Below are positions 8,719 through 16,959 of a DNA stretch of 64,000 nt, piece by piece. Positions within the stretch are counted from its first letter, which is position 1. The number at the start of each line of letters is the position of its first letter. The stretch is from Clostridiales bacterium (GTDB lineage Bacteria > Bacillota > Clostridia > Christensenellales > Aristaeellaceae): NCBI GenBank assembly GCA_016930575.1, contig JAFGGL010000003.1, forward strand, positions 1-64,000, given 5' to 3'. Both the position numbers and the translations under genes were made by a program. The notes beneath the pieces were generated by a model. It saw only the letters and a list, made by a program, of their open reading frames with translations, had not been told where the DNA came from and ran no database searches.

Positions 8719-10325
8719 ACACGCTTGGCTATGACTTCAAGGATAGCTGGATCACCCTTCACGGCCTCTCGTTCGCGCTGCGGCTTGGCACAACGGAGAA
8801 TATCTACGCGCCGGACGGCGCGAAGATCTCCGTGCTGCGGGACACCGACAGGATCTCCTACCGCGCGTCCGGCCTGCAGTGGGCCGGCGGCCAGAAGGCG
8901 GCGGAGGGGGAGATGGCCCTGTCCGTTTCTTACGACGGAAAGGGAACCTTTACCGTCACCGGCCACGCGGAACATACCGCGCAGCGCGGGCGCAGCCTGG
9001 TGCTGCTGGTGCGCGGGCTTCGGCTGCAGACGCTGATCGGCGACAGCGAAAACATGCCGGTCACCGAAGTCAGCAAGTTCAGGCATTCCCAGGCGTTTTC
9101 CTGGCCGGGGCGCACGGCCACCATGCCGCTGGTGTTTATGAACTGCGGGACCGCGCCTGAGGCTTTCGCCCTCTCCCGCGACAAACAGGTGCGACGCAAG
9201 GTGTTCGCCGCGCATTACGACCATATCCTCAGGGAACCCGTGCTGGTGCTTTCACATCAGGAGGACGCGCGCGTGAATACGAGGCGGCTGGAGCTTCCCC
9301 CGTGGGAGATCGGGCGCGGCGTGGCGCGCGCGGAGGCCGTCAAACGGCGGTTTGACGATCTGGAGAAGAATTTCGGCATGAAACCCTTTGAAAAACACCC
9401 CGAGCGGCAGTGGCTGAGCGATCTGAAGGCCGTCGTCAACCTGCACGGCGTGCATTGGACGGGGCACGTGTACAGGACCTACTTCCAGCAGGCGGAGGCT
9501 TTGCGAAAAGTTTGCGAAATCCTCCCCGGAAAGCACATTTTGGCGTTTCTGCCCGCGTGGGAAGGTCCATATTATCATCAGTCGCCGGAGATGCGGCCCT
9601 CGGAGGAGCTGGGAGGCGCGGGGGGGTTGAAAGCGCTTGTGAAAACCGCGCACGATCTGGGCGCGCGCATCATCCCGATGCTGGACGGGCCCAACCTCGC
9701 CGACGAGGCCTTTCTGCAAAGGCACGGTTTGATGGACGCGCGGCTGAAGTCGCCCGAAGGCGACCCGCGCATTCAGAACTGGGTGGACTGGAACGGCGAC
9801 CTCCTCTACGAGAAGATGGGCTGGCTCGTTAACTTCGGGCACCCGGGCTTCAACCGGAAGATGGTGGAGATCACAACGGATTTGATTTCGGCCTACGGCT
9901 TTGACGGCATCTTCCTGGACGGCGCCATCCGCTGGGAAAACTGCCCGGACTACTCGCCATACGAGGGCATGCGGGACTGGGCGCGCGCCGTGCAAAAGCG
10001 CTTCCCCGACGCGCTTTTGATGGGGGAGGACGGCTACGACCTTTTATGGAACGAGTTCGGGCTGTTCGCCACCTTCATGCAGCCGCTGGGGCTTGAAAAC
10101 GCCATGCTGCGCTATACGCGGCAGAGCTGGTACCTGGCCTATCCCGCGCCGGGCGGCAGCGGCGGCATCCACGAGCAGGCCTGGTACTCCGCCACGGCCG
10201 ACGGGAAGATGAAGGAGTATATCATCCCGACGGTGTCCATCGTGGGCGACACGCTGGAGAAACACTTTGACGAACTCAAGGCACAGCTTCAGGAGGCCGC
10301 GAAATGGGAGCTGAAAACGCGGTAA
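8715..10325 (+). CDS. Uncharacterised TIM-barrel protein, glycoside-hydrolase-like
   Basis: A 536-residue cytoplasmic protein that I cannot assign to a numbered family. The first ~200 residues look like a beta-sandwich. The C-terminal half looks like a (beta/alpha)8 barrel of the clan holding alpha-galactosidase-like enzymes: FDGIFLDGAIRW contains Asp397 and Asp402 at the expected end of a barrel strand, and LLMGEDGYD contains Glu438 in the next. These could be nucleophile and acid/base, but this is inference. It sits between the dehydrogenase (4-bp overlap) and the glycyl-radical activase (22-bp overlap), so it is part of the pathway. A DUF6259-like relationship is possible. Confidence 0.6.
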   Translation: MNTLGYDFKDSWITLHGLSFALRLGTTENIYAPDGAKISVLRDTDRISYRASGLQWAGGQKAAEGEMALSVSYDGKGTFTVTGHAEHTAQRGRSLVLLVRGLRLQTLIGDSENMPVTEVSKFRHSQAFSWPGRTATMPLVFMNCGTAPEAFALSRDKQVRRKVFAAHYDHILREPVLVLSHQEDARVNTRRLELPPWEIGRGVARAEAVKRRFDDLEKNFGMKPFEKHPERQWLSDLKAVVNLHGVHWTGHVYRTYFQQAEALRKVCEILPGKHILAFLPAWEGPYYHQSPEMRPSEELGGAGGLKALVKTAHDLGARIIPMLDGPNLADEAFLQRHGLMDARLKSPEGDPRIQNWVDWNGDLLYEKMGWLVNFGHPGFNRKMVEITTDLISAYGFDGIFLDGAIRWENCPDYSPYEGMRDWARAVQKRFPDALLMGEDGYDLLWNEFGLFATFMQPLGLENAMLRYTRQSWYLAYPAPGGSGGIHEQAWYSATADGKMKEYIIPTVSIVGDTLEKHFDELKAQLQEAAKWELKTR

Positions 10326-11233
10326 CGCAACCGCTCGGCATCATCACAAACATCCAGCGCTTTTCCCTGCACGATGGGCCGGGCGTGCGCTCCACCGTGT
10401 TTTTCAAGGGCTGCCCGCTGAGGTGCCTGTGGTGCCACAATCCCGAGACCTACACGTTCCAGCCCGCGCTGTCACAGGACGCGCTGCGCTGCACCGCCTG
10501 CGGCGGCTGCGTTGCCGCCTGCCCGCAGGGTGCGCTTAAGCTCACGGAGTATGGCCTGCAATACAACGTCTCCCTGTGCATCCGCTGCTTTGCCTGCGCC
10601 GGGGAATGCCCTACAGGCGCGCTTTCGGTGCTCGGGCGGGAGGTGACAGCGGGCGACGTTCTCGGGGAGGTGCTGCCGGACAAGGGTATGTACGAGCGCA
10701 CGGGCGGGGGCGTCACGCTGTCCGGCGGGGAAGCCGCCGCGCAGCCGAAGTTCGCGCTGGCGCTTATTGACGCGCTGCACCAGCACGGGATCCGCGCGGC
10801 GCTTGACACCTGCGGTTACGCGGAAAGCGAAACCTTCCTCCGGCTCTGCCGCGAAGCCGATTTGATTTTGTTCGACCTCAAACACATCGATAATGCCGCG
10901 CATAAACGCCTGACGGGGAAGGATATGACGCTGATAAAGCGAAATTTCTTCCTGCTGTCCCGGGAGCAAATACCCGTCCAGGTACGCGTCCCCGTTATCC
11001 CCGGCCTCAACGATGACGATCAAACGCTTTCAGGCATCGCCGAATTGATTACAAAGAATCCGAAGGTAGACAGCATCGTCCTTTTGGGGTATCATCCTCT
11101 GGGCGGCGCGAAAGCGGCGGGACTGGATGAGGAGCGCCCGGCCCTGTCCGTGACGCCGCCAAGCAAAAAGCGCCTGGCCGATTTAGCCCGGACCATGGCC
11201 GCGCGCACCGGCCTTTCCTGCACATTCCGATAA
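10304..11233 (+). CDS. Glycyl-radical enzyme activating enzyme (radical SAM)
   Basis: A 309-residue radical SAM activase that installs the glycyl radical on the enzyme encoded just downstream. The SAM cluster motif CPLRCLWC gives Cys37, Cys41 and Cys44. An inserted double [4Fe-4S] ferredoxin region follows (CTACGGCVAACP and CIRCFACAGECP). This clustered-insert architecture is typical of activases for non-PFL glycyl radical enzymes; PFL activase lacks it. The GGEAAAQ stretch corresponds to the SAM-binding GGE motif. It overlaps the preceding gene by 22 bases and lies 15 bases before its partner. Oxygen-sensitive cytoplasmic action is expected. Confidence 0.93.
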   Translation: MGAENAVTQPLGIITNIQRFSLHDGPGVRSTVFFKGCPLRCLWCHNPETYTFQPALSQDALRCTACGGCVAACPQGALKLTEYGLQYNVSLCIRCFACAGECPTGALSVLGREVTAGDVLGEVLPDKGMYERTGGGVTLSGGEAAAQPKFALALIDALHQHGIRAALDTCGYAESETFLRLCREADLILFDLKHIDNAAHKRLTGKDMTLIKRNFFLLSREQIPVQVRVPVIPGLNDDDQTLSGIAELITKNPKVDSIVLLGYHPLGGAKAAGLDEERPALSVTPPSKKRLADLARTMAARTGLSCTFR

Positions 11234-11248
11234 AGCGAGGAATCCCCT

Positions 11249-13471
11249 ATGAGTATGCCAACTCTTGACGAACGGCTCCGCCATTTGATCCGCGAAAAAC
11301 ACAACAACACGCTGGAAAAGCAGAAGGCCGTCGGCTCCATGGATTTTGACGACACGGCACTGATTTTGCCGCCCGAAGAGAAGCGCAAGGTGGTCTCCAT
11401 CATGTCCGGTTCCGGCATGCCGATCAAGGACGTGATCTTCAACGACTTCGTTCCCGAGCCCAACCATCCAAACGGCGGGTATTACGGCCCGGTCGGCATC
11501 GGCTCCAATTTCCGTAAGTTTCTGCTGCACCACCCGCCGCACATCGACCCGATGTCGGCGCTGGCGGGGGCGTATATGGTGTCCTTCTATTCCTACCGCA
11601 AGGACGTCAACCCCGATCTGGATTATTCCGACCTGCATGAGATGCAGGAGAAGTACAAGCTTGTCACCGGCATCTTCGCCCCGGAGCACTTCTGTCAGGA
11701 TTTACAAATCGGGCTGGACCTGGGTTGGGACGGGCTCAGGAACAAGGTGCTCAAATACCGCGCGGTCCATGGCGAGGATAAATACCCGTTTTACGACGGG
11801 CTGCTGCTGATGATCGACGGCTTCCAGGGCTGGATTGAGAACAACGCGAAGCACGCGCTGAAACTAAGCGAGGCCGAGCCCGACCCGGAGATCGCCGCGC
11901 ACCTGAGACAGCTGCACGACATGAACATGCGCGTCGCGCACAAAAAGCCCGAGACCTTCCTGGAGGCCTGCCAGTTCATCCTTTGGTACCAGATGGGCGG
12001 CCGCTCCTTCAATTCCAGCGGCTCCCTGGGGCGGCTGGACGTGCTTCTTGAGCCTTACTATCAGCGAGACATTGCCGCGGGCGTTCTCACCGACGAGGAA
12101 GCCGTGTTCATTCTCGCCTGCCAACTGGTACGGGATACCGCTTATATCCAGTTGGGCGGCTACGACGAGCAGGGCAATGATACCACCAACCCCGTTTCCT
12201 TCCTCATCCTGGAGGCCGCGCGGCGGCTGAAGCTGCCCTCCAACCTCGGCGTGTGCGTGGGCAAGGGCGTCAACCGTGAGCTTTTACGCCGTTCGGTGGA
12301 GATGCAGTTTCAGGACAAGTGCGGCAACCCGCGCTTCGTGGGCGTCGACGCGCTGGTAGAAGGGTTTGCCAAAAACGAAGGCGTGACCCTCAAAGATGCG
12401 CGCGCGCGCACCAACGCGGGCTGTCACTGGATGGCGATTCCGGGGCGCGAGTATTCCCTGATGGATTGCGTGAAGATCAACTTCGCCGTGGTGCTGGAGA
12501 TCGCGCTCAAGGAAGCTGTGCAACGTTATGAAGCCCCTAGCATCGATCAGATTCTAGACGTGTACGAAACGCACCTGCGCCTTGCCGTGGAAACGCTGGC
12601 AAAGGGCTTTACCTTCAACTATGAAAACCAGATCCACAACTTCCCCGAGCTGCACCTGGACCTGATGAGCTACGGCCCGGTGGAGCTGGGGCTGGACGCT
12701 TCAAACGGCGGCGTGGAGAAGTACCTTTGGTGCATCGACGGCGCGGCGCTGGCCGTGGTGGCGGACAGCCTGGCCGCCATCGAGCGGCGCGTGCTCAAAG
12801 AGAAGCGCTACACCTACACCGAACTGATGCGTTTTCTGGAAACCGACTGGGCCGGTCCTGACGGCGAGAAAGCGCGGCTGTTTATGCAGAGCGTGGAGCG
12901 CTACGGCAAGGGCGGCACCCGCGCCGACGAGCTTGCCGTGCGCTTGTCTGAAATGTTTGTCAAGGCCGTCAAATCCGCGCGCACACCCAAGTACGGGTAC
13001 AGCATGATCCCGGGGCTTTTCTCCTGGGCCAACACGCTGGAGTTCGGCGAGCAGGTGGGCGCGACGGCCAACGGCCGCAAGGCGGGCAAGCCCATCTCCC
13101 ACGGCGCCAATCCAAACCCCGGCTTTCGCGCCGACGGCGCGGCGACCGCCATGTCCCACGCCATCGCTTCGGTGCAGTGCGGCTTGGGCAACACCGTGCC
13201 GATGCAGCTGGAGCTTGAGCCGTCCATCTCCGCAGATGAGGGCGGCGTCGAGGCCGTGATGGCGCTGATCGAGGACCACTTCGCCAAAGGCGGCACGCTG
13301 ATCAACCTCAACGTCATTGATGCCGATACCCTGCGCAGGGCGCACGAAAACCCCGAGCTCTTCCCCGAGCTAATTGTGCGCGTCACGGGCTTCTCGGCGT
13401 ATTTCAAAAGCCTGTCGCCGCCGTTCCGCCAGTTGGTGGTGGACCGGATCCTGGACAAGAGCGTTTCATAG
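11249..13471 (+). CDS. Glycyl radical enzyme of unknown reaction
   Basis: A 740-residue PFL-fold enzyme. The glycyl radical site is RVTGFSAYF near the C-terminus with Gly714, so the radical can form. The thiyl cysteine is Cys392 in NAGCHWMAIPG. In glycerol, choline, hydroxyproline and isethionate enzymes the loop is Gly-Cys-x-Glu; here Trp replaces that Glu, and it is not the Cys-Cys of PFL either. The enzyme is therefore unlikely to be a standard diol dehydratase or a pyruvate formate lyase. It is the last gene of a mannose/fructose/mannitol-phosphate operon, so a sugar-derived or anhydro-polyol phosphate substrate is plausible. The start at 11249 follows GCGAGGA; a second ATG six bases later is possible. 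Confidence 0.92.
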   Translation: MSMPTLDERLRHLIREKHNNTLEKQKAVGSMDFDDTALILPPEEKRKVVSIMSGSGMPIKDVIFNDFVPEPNHPNGGYYGPVGIGSNFRKFLLHHPPHIDPMSALAGAYMVSFYSYRKDVNPDLDYSDLHEMQEKYKLVTGIFAPEHFCQDLQIGLDLGWDGLRNKVLKYRAVHGEDKYPFYDGLLLMIDGFQGWIENNAKHALKLSEAEPDPEIAAHLRQLHDMNMRVAHKKPETFLEACQFILWYQMGGRSFNSSGSLGRLDVLLEPYYQRDIAAGVLTDEEAVFILACQLVRDTAYIQLGGYDEQGNDTTNPVSFLILEAARRLKLPSNLGVCVGKGVNRELLRRSVEMQFQDKCGNPRFVGVDALVEGFAKNEGVTLKDARARTNAGCHWMAIPGREYSLMDCVKINFAVVLEIALKEAVQRYEAPSIDQILDVYETHLRLAVETLAKGFTFNYENQIHNFPELHLDLMSYGPVELGLDASNGGVEKYLWCIDGAALAVVADSLAAIERRVLKEKRYTYTELMRFLETDWAGPDGEKARLFMQSVERYGKGGTRADELAVRLSEMFVKAVKSARTPKYGYSMIPGLFSWANTLEFGEQVGATANGRKAGKPISHGANPNPGFRADGAATAMSHAIASVQCGLGNTVPMQLELEPSISADEGGVEAVMALIEDHFAKGGTLINLNVIDADTLRRAHENPELFPELIVRVTGFSAYFKSLSPPFRQLVVDRILDKSVS

Positions 13472-13495
13472 AATCGCTGCTGTTTTTTACGCGCC

Positions 13496-13515
13496 TCCGG
13501 CGGCGTCCCGCCGGA
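13496..13515 (+). terminator. GC-rich hairpin after the glycyl radical enzyme gene
   Basis: A perfect 8-bp stem (TCCGGCGG / CCGCCGGA) with a CGTC loop lies 25 bases past the stop. No U-tract follows, so it is either a weak or Rho-assisted terminator, or an RNA-end stabiliser. The rest of 13472-13725 shows nothing beyond the promoter listed next. Confidence 0.4.
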
Positions 13516-13533
13516 AACGGCGCATGCGTTCAG

Positions 13534-13563
13534 TTTACAAAACCGATGCTCCTTGTGTATAAT
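13534..13563 (+). promoter_or_regulatory. SigA-type promoter for the LCP gene
   Basis: TTTACA (13534-13539), an 18-bp spacer and TATAAT (13558-13563) lie about 160 bases upstream of the 13726 start. The long 5' leader has no recognised motif. Confidence 0.6.
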
Positions 13564-13725
13564 CGGGATGGGAAACCGGATCCGTCGTTATTTCCGCGCA
13601 CAGCGGTATTCGGCGCGGACTGCGCTTGTTTCAAGGTATATGCAAGCGCGGCGGAACGTTTTTTCATAAGGAAATCAAACCGATGAGGCGCGGATACGAT
13701 CTGACGCCAAAAGGGGAGTAACGGC

Positions 13726-15042
13726 ATGCGGTGGAACAGGATACTGGGACTGATGCTTGCGGTATGCGTCGCGGCCGGCGCGGGCGCAACCGCGGCTGCG
13801 GTCGAAAAGACCAATCCCGTTATTTTCCCGAATGACGACATGATTTACCGGTCCTATCCCGATACCGTCGTCAACATCCTGCTGCTGGGGATCGACTTCG
13901 GCAGGGAAGGGTTCTGGGGCAGCATGTACAAGAAGGATATCCTGCAGTGCCATACCGACGCGGTGATGGTCTTTGCCGTCAACCTGACCAAAAACAGGGT
14001 GGATATCATCTCCTTCCCGCGTGATACCGTCACCATCGTGCCGGGCGTGCGCGGCGTGTATAAATTAAACGGCGCGGTGAACTGCGCCGATACGCTGGCC
14101 GGCGGCCTCAAACGCTCGCAGGCCGCGGTGGAAAAGCTGCTGGGCGGCGTGAAGATCGACGGCTATATCGCCGTGGACATGAACGCCATGTTTACGCTCG
14201 GCGACGCGCTGGGCGGCGTTGACTATATGGTGGATATGGACTATGTCGGCTCCAGCGGCAGGCTGTACAACGACGGGTTTCAGCACCTGGACGGCACGGG
14301 AATCATGGATTACGTCCGCGCGCGTTCCAACGCCACCCTGGACGCCTCCGATTACGGGCGCACGCGCCGACAGCGCGAGATGATGACGGCGATCTTTCAA
14401 AAGCTGATGAGCGATACCGGGAGCGCGTTAAGCGTCCTGGACGCCCTGTCGGACCCGGAGACCAACGTGTTCACAAACCTCACGGGCGCCCAGGCCGTCG
14501 GCATCCTTGCGCTCGCGCCGATGCTGCTGCGGCTGGACGGGGATGGGATCTCCTCGTACACGATCGGGGGCGACTACCGAAACGCCATGGGCTGGAACTT
14601 CACCATTACCGACAACGAATACCGCGCGGAGGTGCTCAAGACCGTATACGGCATCGATGTGGCGCCGCTTGAGTATGTCAGCTACGGGCATGCGGGTTTC
14701 TATGCGGATTCAGGGTTCTACTCCGTCCATGTCATCACCATCGTGAACGAATTCATCGAAAACATCGGGGCGATGCGCCTGACGCTCACCGGCGAACAGC
14801 GGGAACTGTGGGAGCGGTTCATCGCCGCGTACGAAAAGACGGTGGATTATTTCCAGCGCGCCTGCGACGGGCTTAACAGCAACGACATCACGGAAATGAA
14901 GTACGCGCGCGTGGAGATGCGCGACCTGGCCGACGCGTTTGCCAAATCCGTCGGCTACGGGGAAGAACTGCCCTGGACCTTCGCTCCGGCGGAATGGTAT
15001 CTTGATCCCTACACCAACGAGTATCAATACGATTGGAGATAG
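13726..15042 (+). CDS. LytR-CpsA-Psr (LCP) family protein
   Basis: A 438-residue membrane-anchored protein. Residues ~5-25 form the signal anchor and the LCP domain follows: NILLLGID, HTDAVMVFAVN, SFPRDTVTIVPG and the Arg-rich YVRARS...DYGRTRRQ segment that binds polyprenyl pyrophosphate. LCP enzymes transfer lipid-linked glycopolymers such as teichoic acids or capsule to peptidoglycan outside the cell. The C-terminal ~130 residues beyond the domain have no family I recognise. The ATG at 13726 follows AGGGGAG. It is translationally close to the membrane protein at 15045 (2-bp gap), suggesting a shared envelope role. Confidence 0.9.
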   Translation: MRWNRILGLMLAVCVAAGAGATAAAVEKTNPVIFPNDDMIYRSYPDTVVNILLLGIDFGREGFWGSMYKKDILQCHTDAVMVFAVNLTKNRVDIISFPRDTVTIVPGVRGVYKLNGAVNCADTLAGGLKRSQAAVEKLLGGVKIDGYIAVDMNAMFTLGDALGGVDYMVDMDYVGSSGRLYNDGFQHLDGTGIMDYVRARSNATLDASDYGRTRRQREMMTAIFQKLMSDTGSALSVLDALSDPETNVFTNLTGAQAVGILALAPMLLRLDGDGISSYTIGGDYRNAMGWNFTITDNEYRAEVLKTVYGIDVAPLEYVSYGHAGFYADSGFYSVHVITIVNEFIENIGAMRLTLTGEQRELWERFIAAYEKTVDYFQRACDGLNSNDITEMKYARVEMRDLADAFAKSVGYGEELPWTFAPAEWYLDPYTNEYQYDWR

Positions 15043-15044
15043 CC

Positions 15045-15920
15045 ATGCACAAGTCTTCGGGCGGGTTTCCGCCGCGTTATTTCAAGCTCTTAGCGCTTTC
15101 GCTGGCGGCGGCGGTACTGCGGTTTGTGCCCCTGATCCCCTTTTGCCTGGCGTACTTCCTGCCGCTTGGCGTATGGTCGAAATTGCTGATCCTGTTCTGC
15201 CCGCTTTTGTGGTTTACGGTCGTGGGCCCCGTGCGTATCCGCTACGGTGAACTCATGCTGGCCTTTTCCAGAGACCGGAGCGCGCCTCTCAGGCTTAAGG
15301 AACTGCTTTCAAGGGACCAGGCGTGGTGGAGGATCTTCCGCGGGCGGGTGCAGCTGGCGCGCGGCAAGGCGCTGCCGTTTGCTGCGCTTACGCTGTTTTT
15401 TGTCCTGCCGCTGCTGCTTGCGGGCAACGTGTTTGCCGCGTTGAAATTCATTCTGAACGTTTCCGTCTGGACCGCGTCTTTGGTCGCGACGTCCGCGGCG
15501 TTTATCCCCCGGCTTTTGATGGGCGAGCCGTTATGGGTGGATGCGGGGATCCTTGGCGGCGGCATCGCGCTGGCGGCCGCGTTTGCGCTTTCGTACGCAC
15601 TGCTGCTATGGGGCGTGTTCCAGACCGGCTGCTACCGTTTCGGGTATACGCGCATGCCCAAACCCGGCACGATGCGAGGGCTGCTCAGTAAAAACCTCGC
15701 GCTCTGGACGCCGACGCTGCTGCTATTCGCCGCGTTCTGCGCGGTCTCGTATGCGGAGATCCTGCTGCTGTTGTCCAATATCCTGAGCGTCGCGGAGGTA
15801 TTTACCGTGAAGCTGCAGCCGCTGCAGATCGCGCTGCTCGCGCTCACCGCCGCGTCCTATTGCGTCCTGCTGCCGGTCAGAAAATGGAACACCGTTAGGT
15901 GGGTGTCCGACCACGACTGA
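15045..15920 (+). CDS. Polytopic membrane protein of unknown function
   Basis: A 291-residue protein with about six hydrophobic segments and no recognised family. The pattern is a short cytoplasmic N-terminus, two close helices (residues ~20-65), a charged loop with RDRSAPLRLKELL, and then helix pairs. This resembles DUF975-like or integral envelope proteins but no diagnostic motif is visible. I use the ATG at 15045, which has GGAG 6 bases upstream; a TTG 12 bases earlier is possible but overlaps the LCP gene. Co-transcription with the LCP gene is likely, and the pair ends at a strong terminator at 15929-15963. Confidence 0.75.
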   Translation: MHKSSGGFPPRYFKLLALSLAAAVLRFVPLIPFCLAYFLPLGVWSKLLILFCPLLWFTVVGPVRIRYGELMLAFSRDRSAPLRLKELLSRDQAWWRIFRGRVQLARGKALPFAALTLFFVLPLLLAGNVFAALKFILNVSVWTASLVATSAAFIPRLLMGEPLWVDAGILGGGIALAAAFALSYALLLWGVFQTGCYRFGYTRMPKPGTMRGLLSKNLALWTPTLLLFAAFCAVSYAEILLLLSNILSVAEVFTVKLQPLQIALLALTAASYCVLLPVRKWNTVRWVSDHD

Positions 15921-15928
15921 TATATAAG

Positions 15929-15963
15929 AAAGACCCGGCCTATGATAAGCCGGGTCTTTTTGT
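15929..15963 (+). terminator. Bidirectional intrinsic terminator
   Basis: The stem AGACCCGGC / GCCGGGTCT (15931-15939 with 15949-15957) is followed by TTTTTG on the plus strand and TTTCTT on the minus strand. It therefore serves both the membrane-protein gene and the convergent flavodoxin gene. Confidence 0.9.
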
Positions 15964-15980
15964 TTCCGGAACGCGGATGA

Positions 15981-16460
15981 TCATACCGCCGTGGCCGCGA
16001 ACTTCGCCGCGCGGGATACGGTATCGGCGATCTGCTCGTCGCGTTCTTCCGAGCGCCAGTGGACGTGGCCGATGCGCACGGGTTCGGCGGAACCCTTTGC
16101 CAGCAAGCGCTTGCGCATGGTATTATAGGCCCTGTTGCCGCCCATCCATTTCTTGGACAGGCCCTGCGTGAGAAAGCAGCCCACGGGCAGGCCGCCGATG
16201 TCTGGCAGCTGTTTCAGGTACAGCGCCATTTGGGCGCACAGGGAAAACGCCTGCACGGGCGCGCCGAAGATCAGCAGGTCGAACCCGTCGACGGAAGGGA
16301 TATCCTTCAGCCTCACGGACGCGTCGGTTTTTTCCCGCTTCTCGATCGTCACCTGGCGGACTTCCGCGGTATGCCCGGCGGCGGTGAGGGTCTCCGCTAT
16401 TTTCCCGGCGACGGACAGCGTGTTGCCGGTCTCTGAGTAGACGATGATACCGATATTCAT
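15981..16460 (-). CDS. Flavodoxin-fold protein
   Basis: A 159-residue flavodoxin-like protein that should bind FMN. The phosphate-binding loop YSETGNTLSVA starts at residue 7, and the GAPVQAFSLCAQM region fits the isoalloxazine-binding loop. Such single-domain proteins carry electrons or serve as menaquinone/NADPH oxidoreductases. I place the start at the ATG at 16460 (AAAGGAG, 8 bases upstream) and not at the in-frame ATG 66 bases earlier, which lacks a ribosome site. It has its own promoter and stands alone, convergent with the LCP operon. Confidence 0.85.
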   Translation of the reverse strand: MNIGIIVYSETGNTLSVAGKIAETLTAAGHTAEVRQVTIEKREKTDASVRLKDIPSVDGFDLLIFGAPVQAFSLCAQMALYLKQLPDIGGLPVGCFLTQGLSKKWMGGNRAYNTMRKRLLAKGSAEPVRIGHVHWRSEERDEQIADTVSRAAKFAATAV

Positions 16461-16497
16461 AGCGTGCTCCTTTCTGATTGCTGTATTCACTGCCTTG

Positions 16498-16526
16498 AGT
16501 ATACCATAGCGCACTCCCGCAAACAA
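16498..16526 (-). promoter_or_regulatory. Promoter for the flavodoxin gene
   Basis: Read leftward: TTGTTT (16521-16526), a 17-bp spacer and TATACT (16498-16503), about 38 bases upstream of the start codon. Confidence 0.6.
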
Positions 16527-16649
16527 CGGAAAATCATCTTAGAAGCCGGTTAAACCTTGATGAGAGATTGCAGGCAAACGCTGACCGGATTCCCCGCACG
16601 CTGCCGACTGCATTTCCGCTATCTTCCGCTTGCGGGGCTTCGACGCAAC

Positions 16650-16780
16650 CGAAATGAATGTGTACCCTGTGTGGTGCTTGCGCAAAGCGCAGAACGAATT
16701 GAGGTTGAGAAGTTTTGCAGAGTACAGCGACTGACAAGGAACTGTACGACAACAAAACTGCTTAAAACGAAATACGCCGA
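16650..16780 (+). ncRNA. Structured RNA candidate, copy 1 (partner at 45518-45654)
   Basis: This 430-bp gene-free stretch (16527-16956) holds a chain of hairpins that matches another at 45.5 kb. Shared parts are hairpin I with conserved loop CTGTGT (GTACC / GGTGC, 16662-16677), hairpin II (TGCGC-AAA-GCGCA, 16679-16691), and hairpin III with two stems around conserved internal-loop sides CAGAG and CGACAA (AGTTTTG / CAAAACT at 16711-16717 and 16753-16759; TACAG / CTGTA inside). An AATACGCC follows. The helices differ in sequence between the copies but still pair. Strand is inferred from the other copy. No gene follows on this strand, so it may be a stand-alone RNA. Confidence 0.6.
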
Positions 16781-16875
16781 ATAAATCGGCATCGCACAGG
16801 ATTTCTGTTCATCGTTTGCCTACTCGAAATCTATAAACTTGTCAAGCGCCTATTAAGATATAATCCATCTTAAAG

Positions 16876-16959
16876 GCCGCACGAAGTGCGGCTGTTGGTT
16901 TTCTCTTGCCTACTTCTTCTTTTGAAAAGAGAAGCAGGATGAAATCCTTATCGTTCCTA
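16876..16959 (-). repeat. Modular palindromic repeat at a gene end (supplies a TAG stop)
   Basis: Reading leftward from the stop codon of the DUF4129 gene: TAGGAACGATAAGGATTTCATCC, a TTCTC...GAAG-type palindrome, then the hairpin GCCGCACTTCGTGCGGC. The same TAGGA-CGAT-GGATTTCATCC start is found after two other genes (55625 and 57354). The final hairpin followed by CTTT may act as the terminator of the MoxR operon. Confidence 0.65.
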
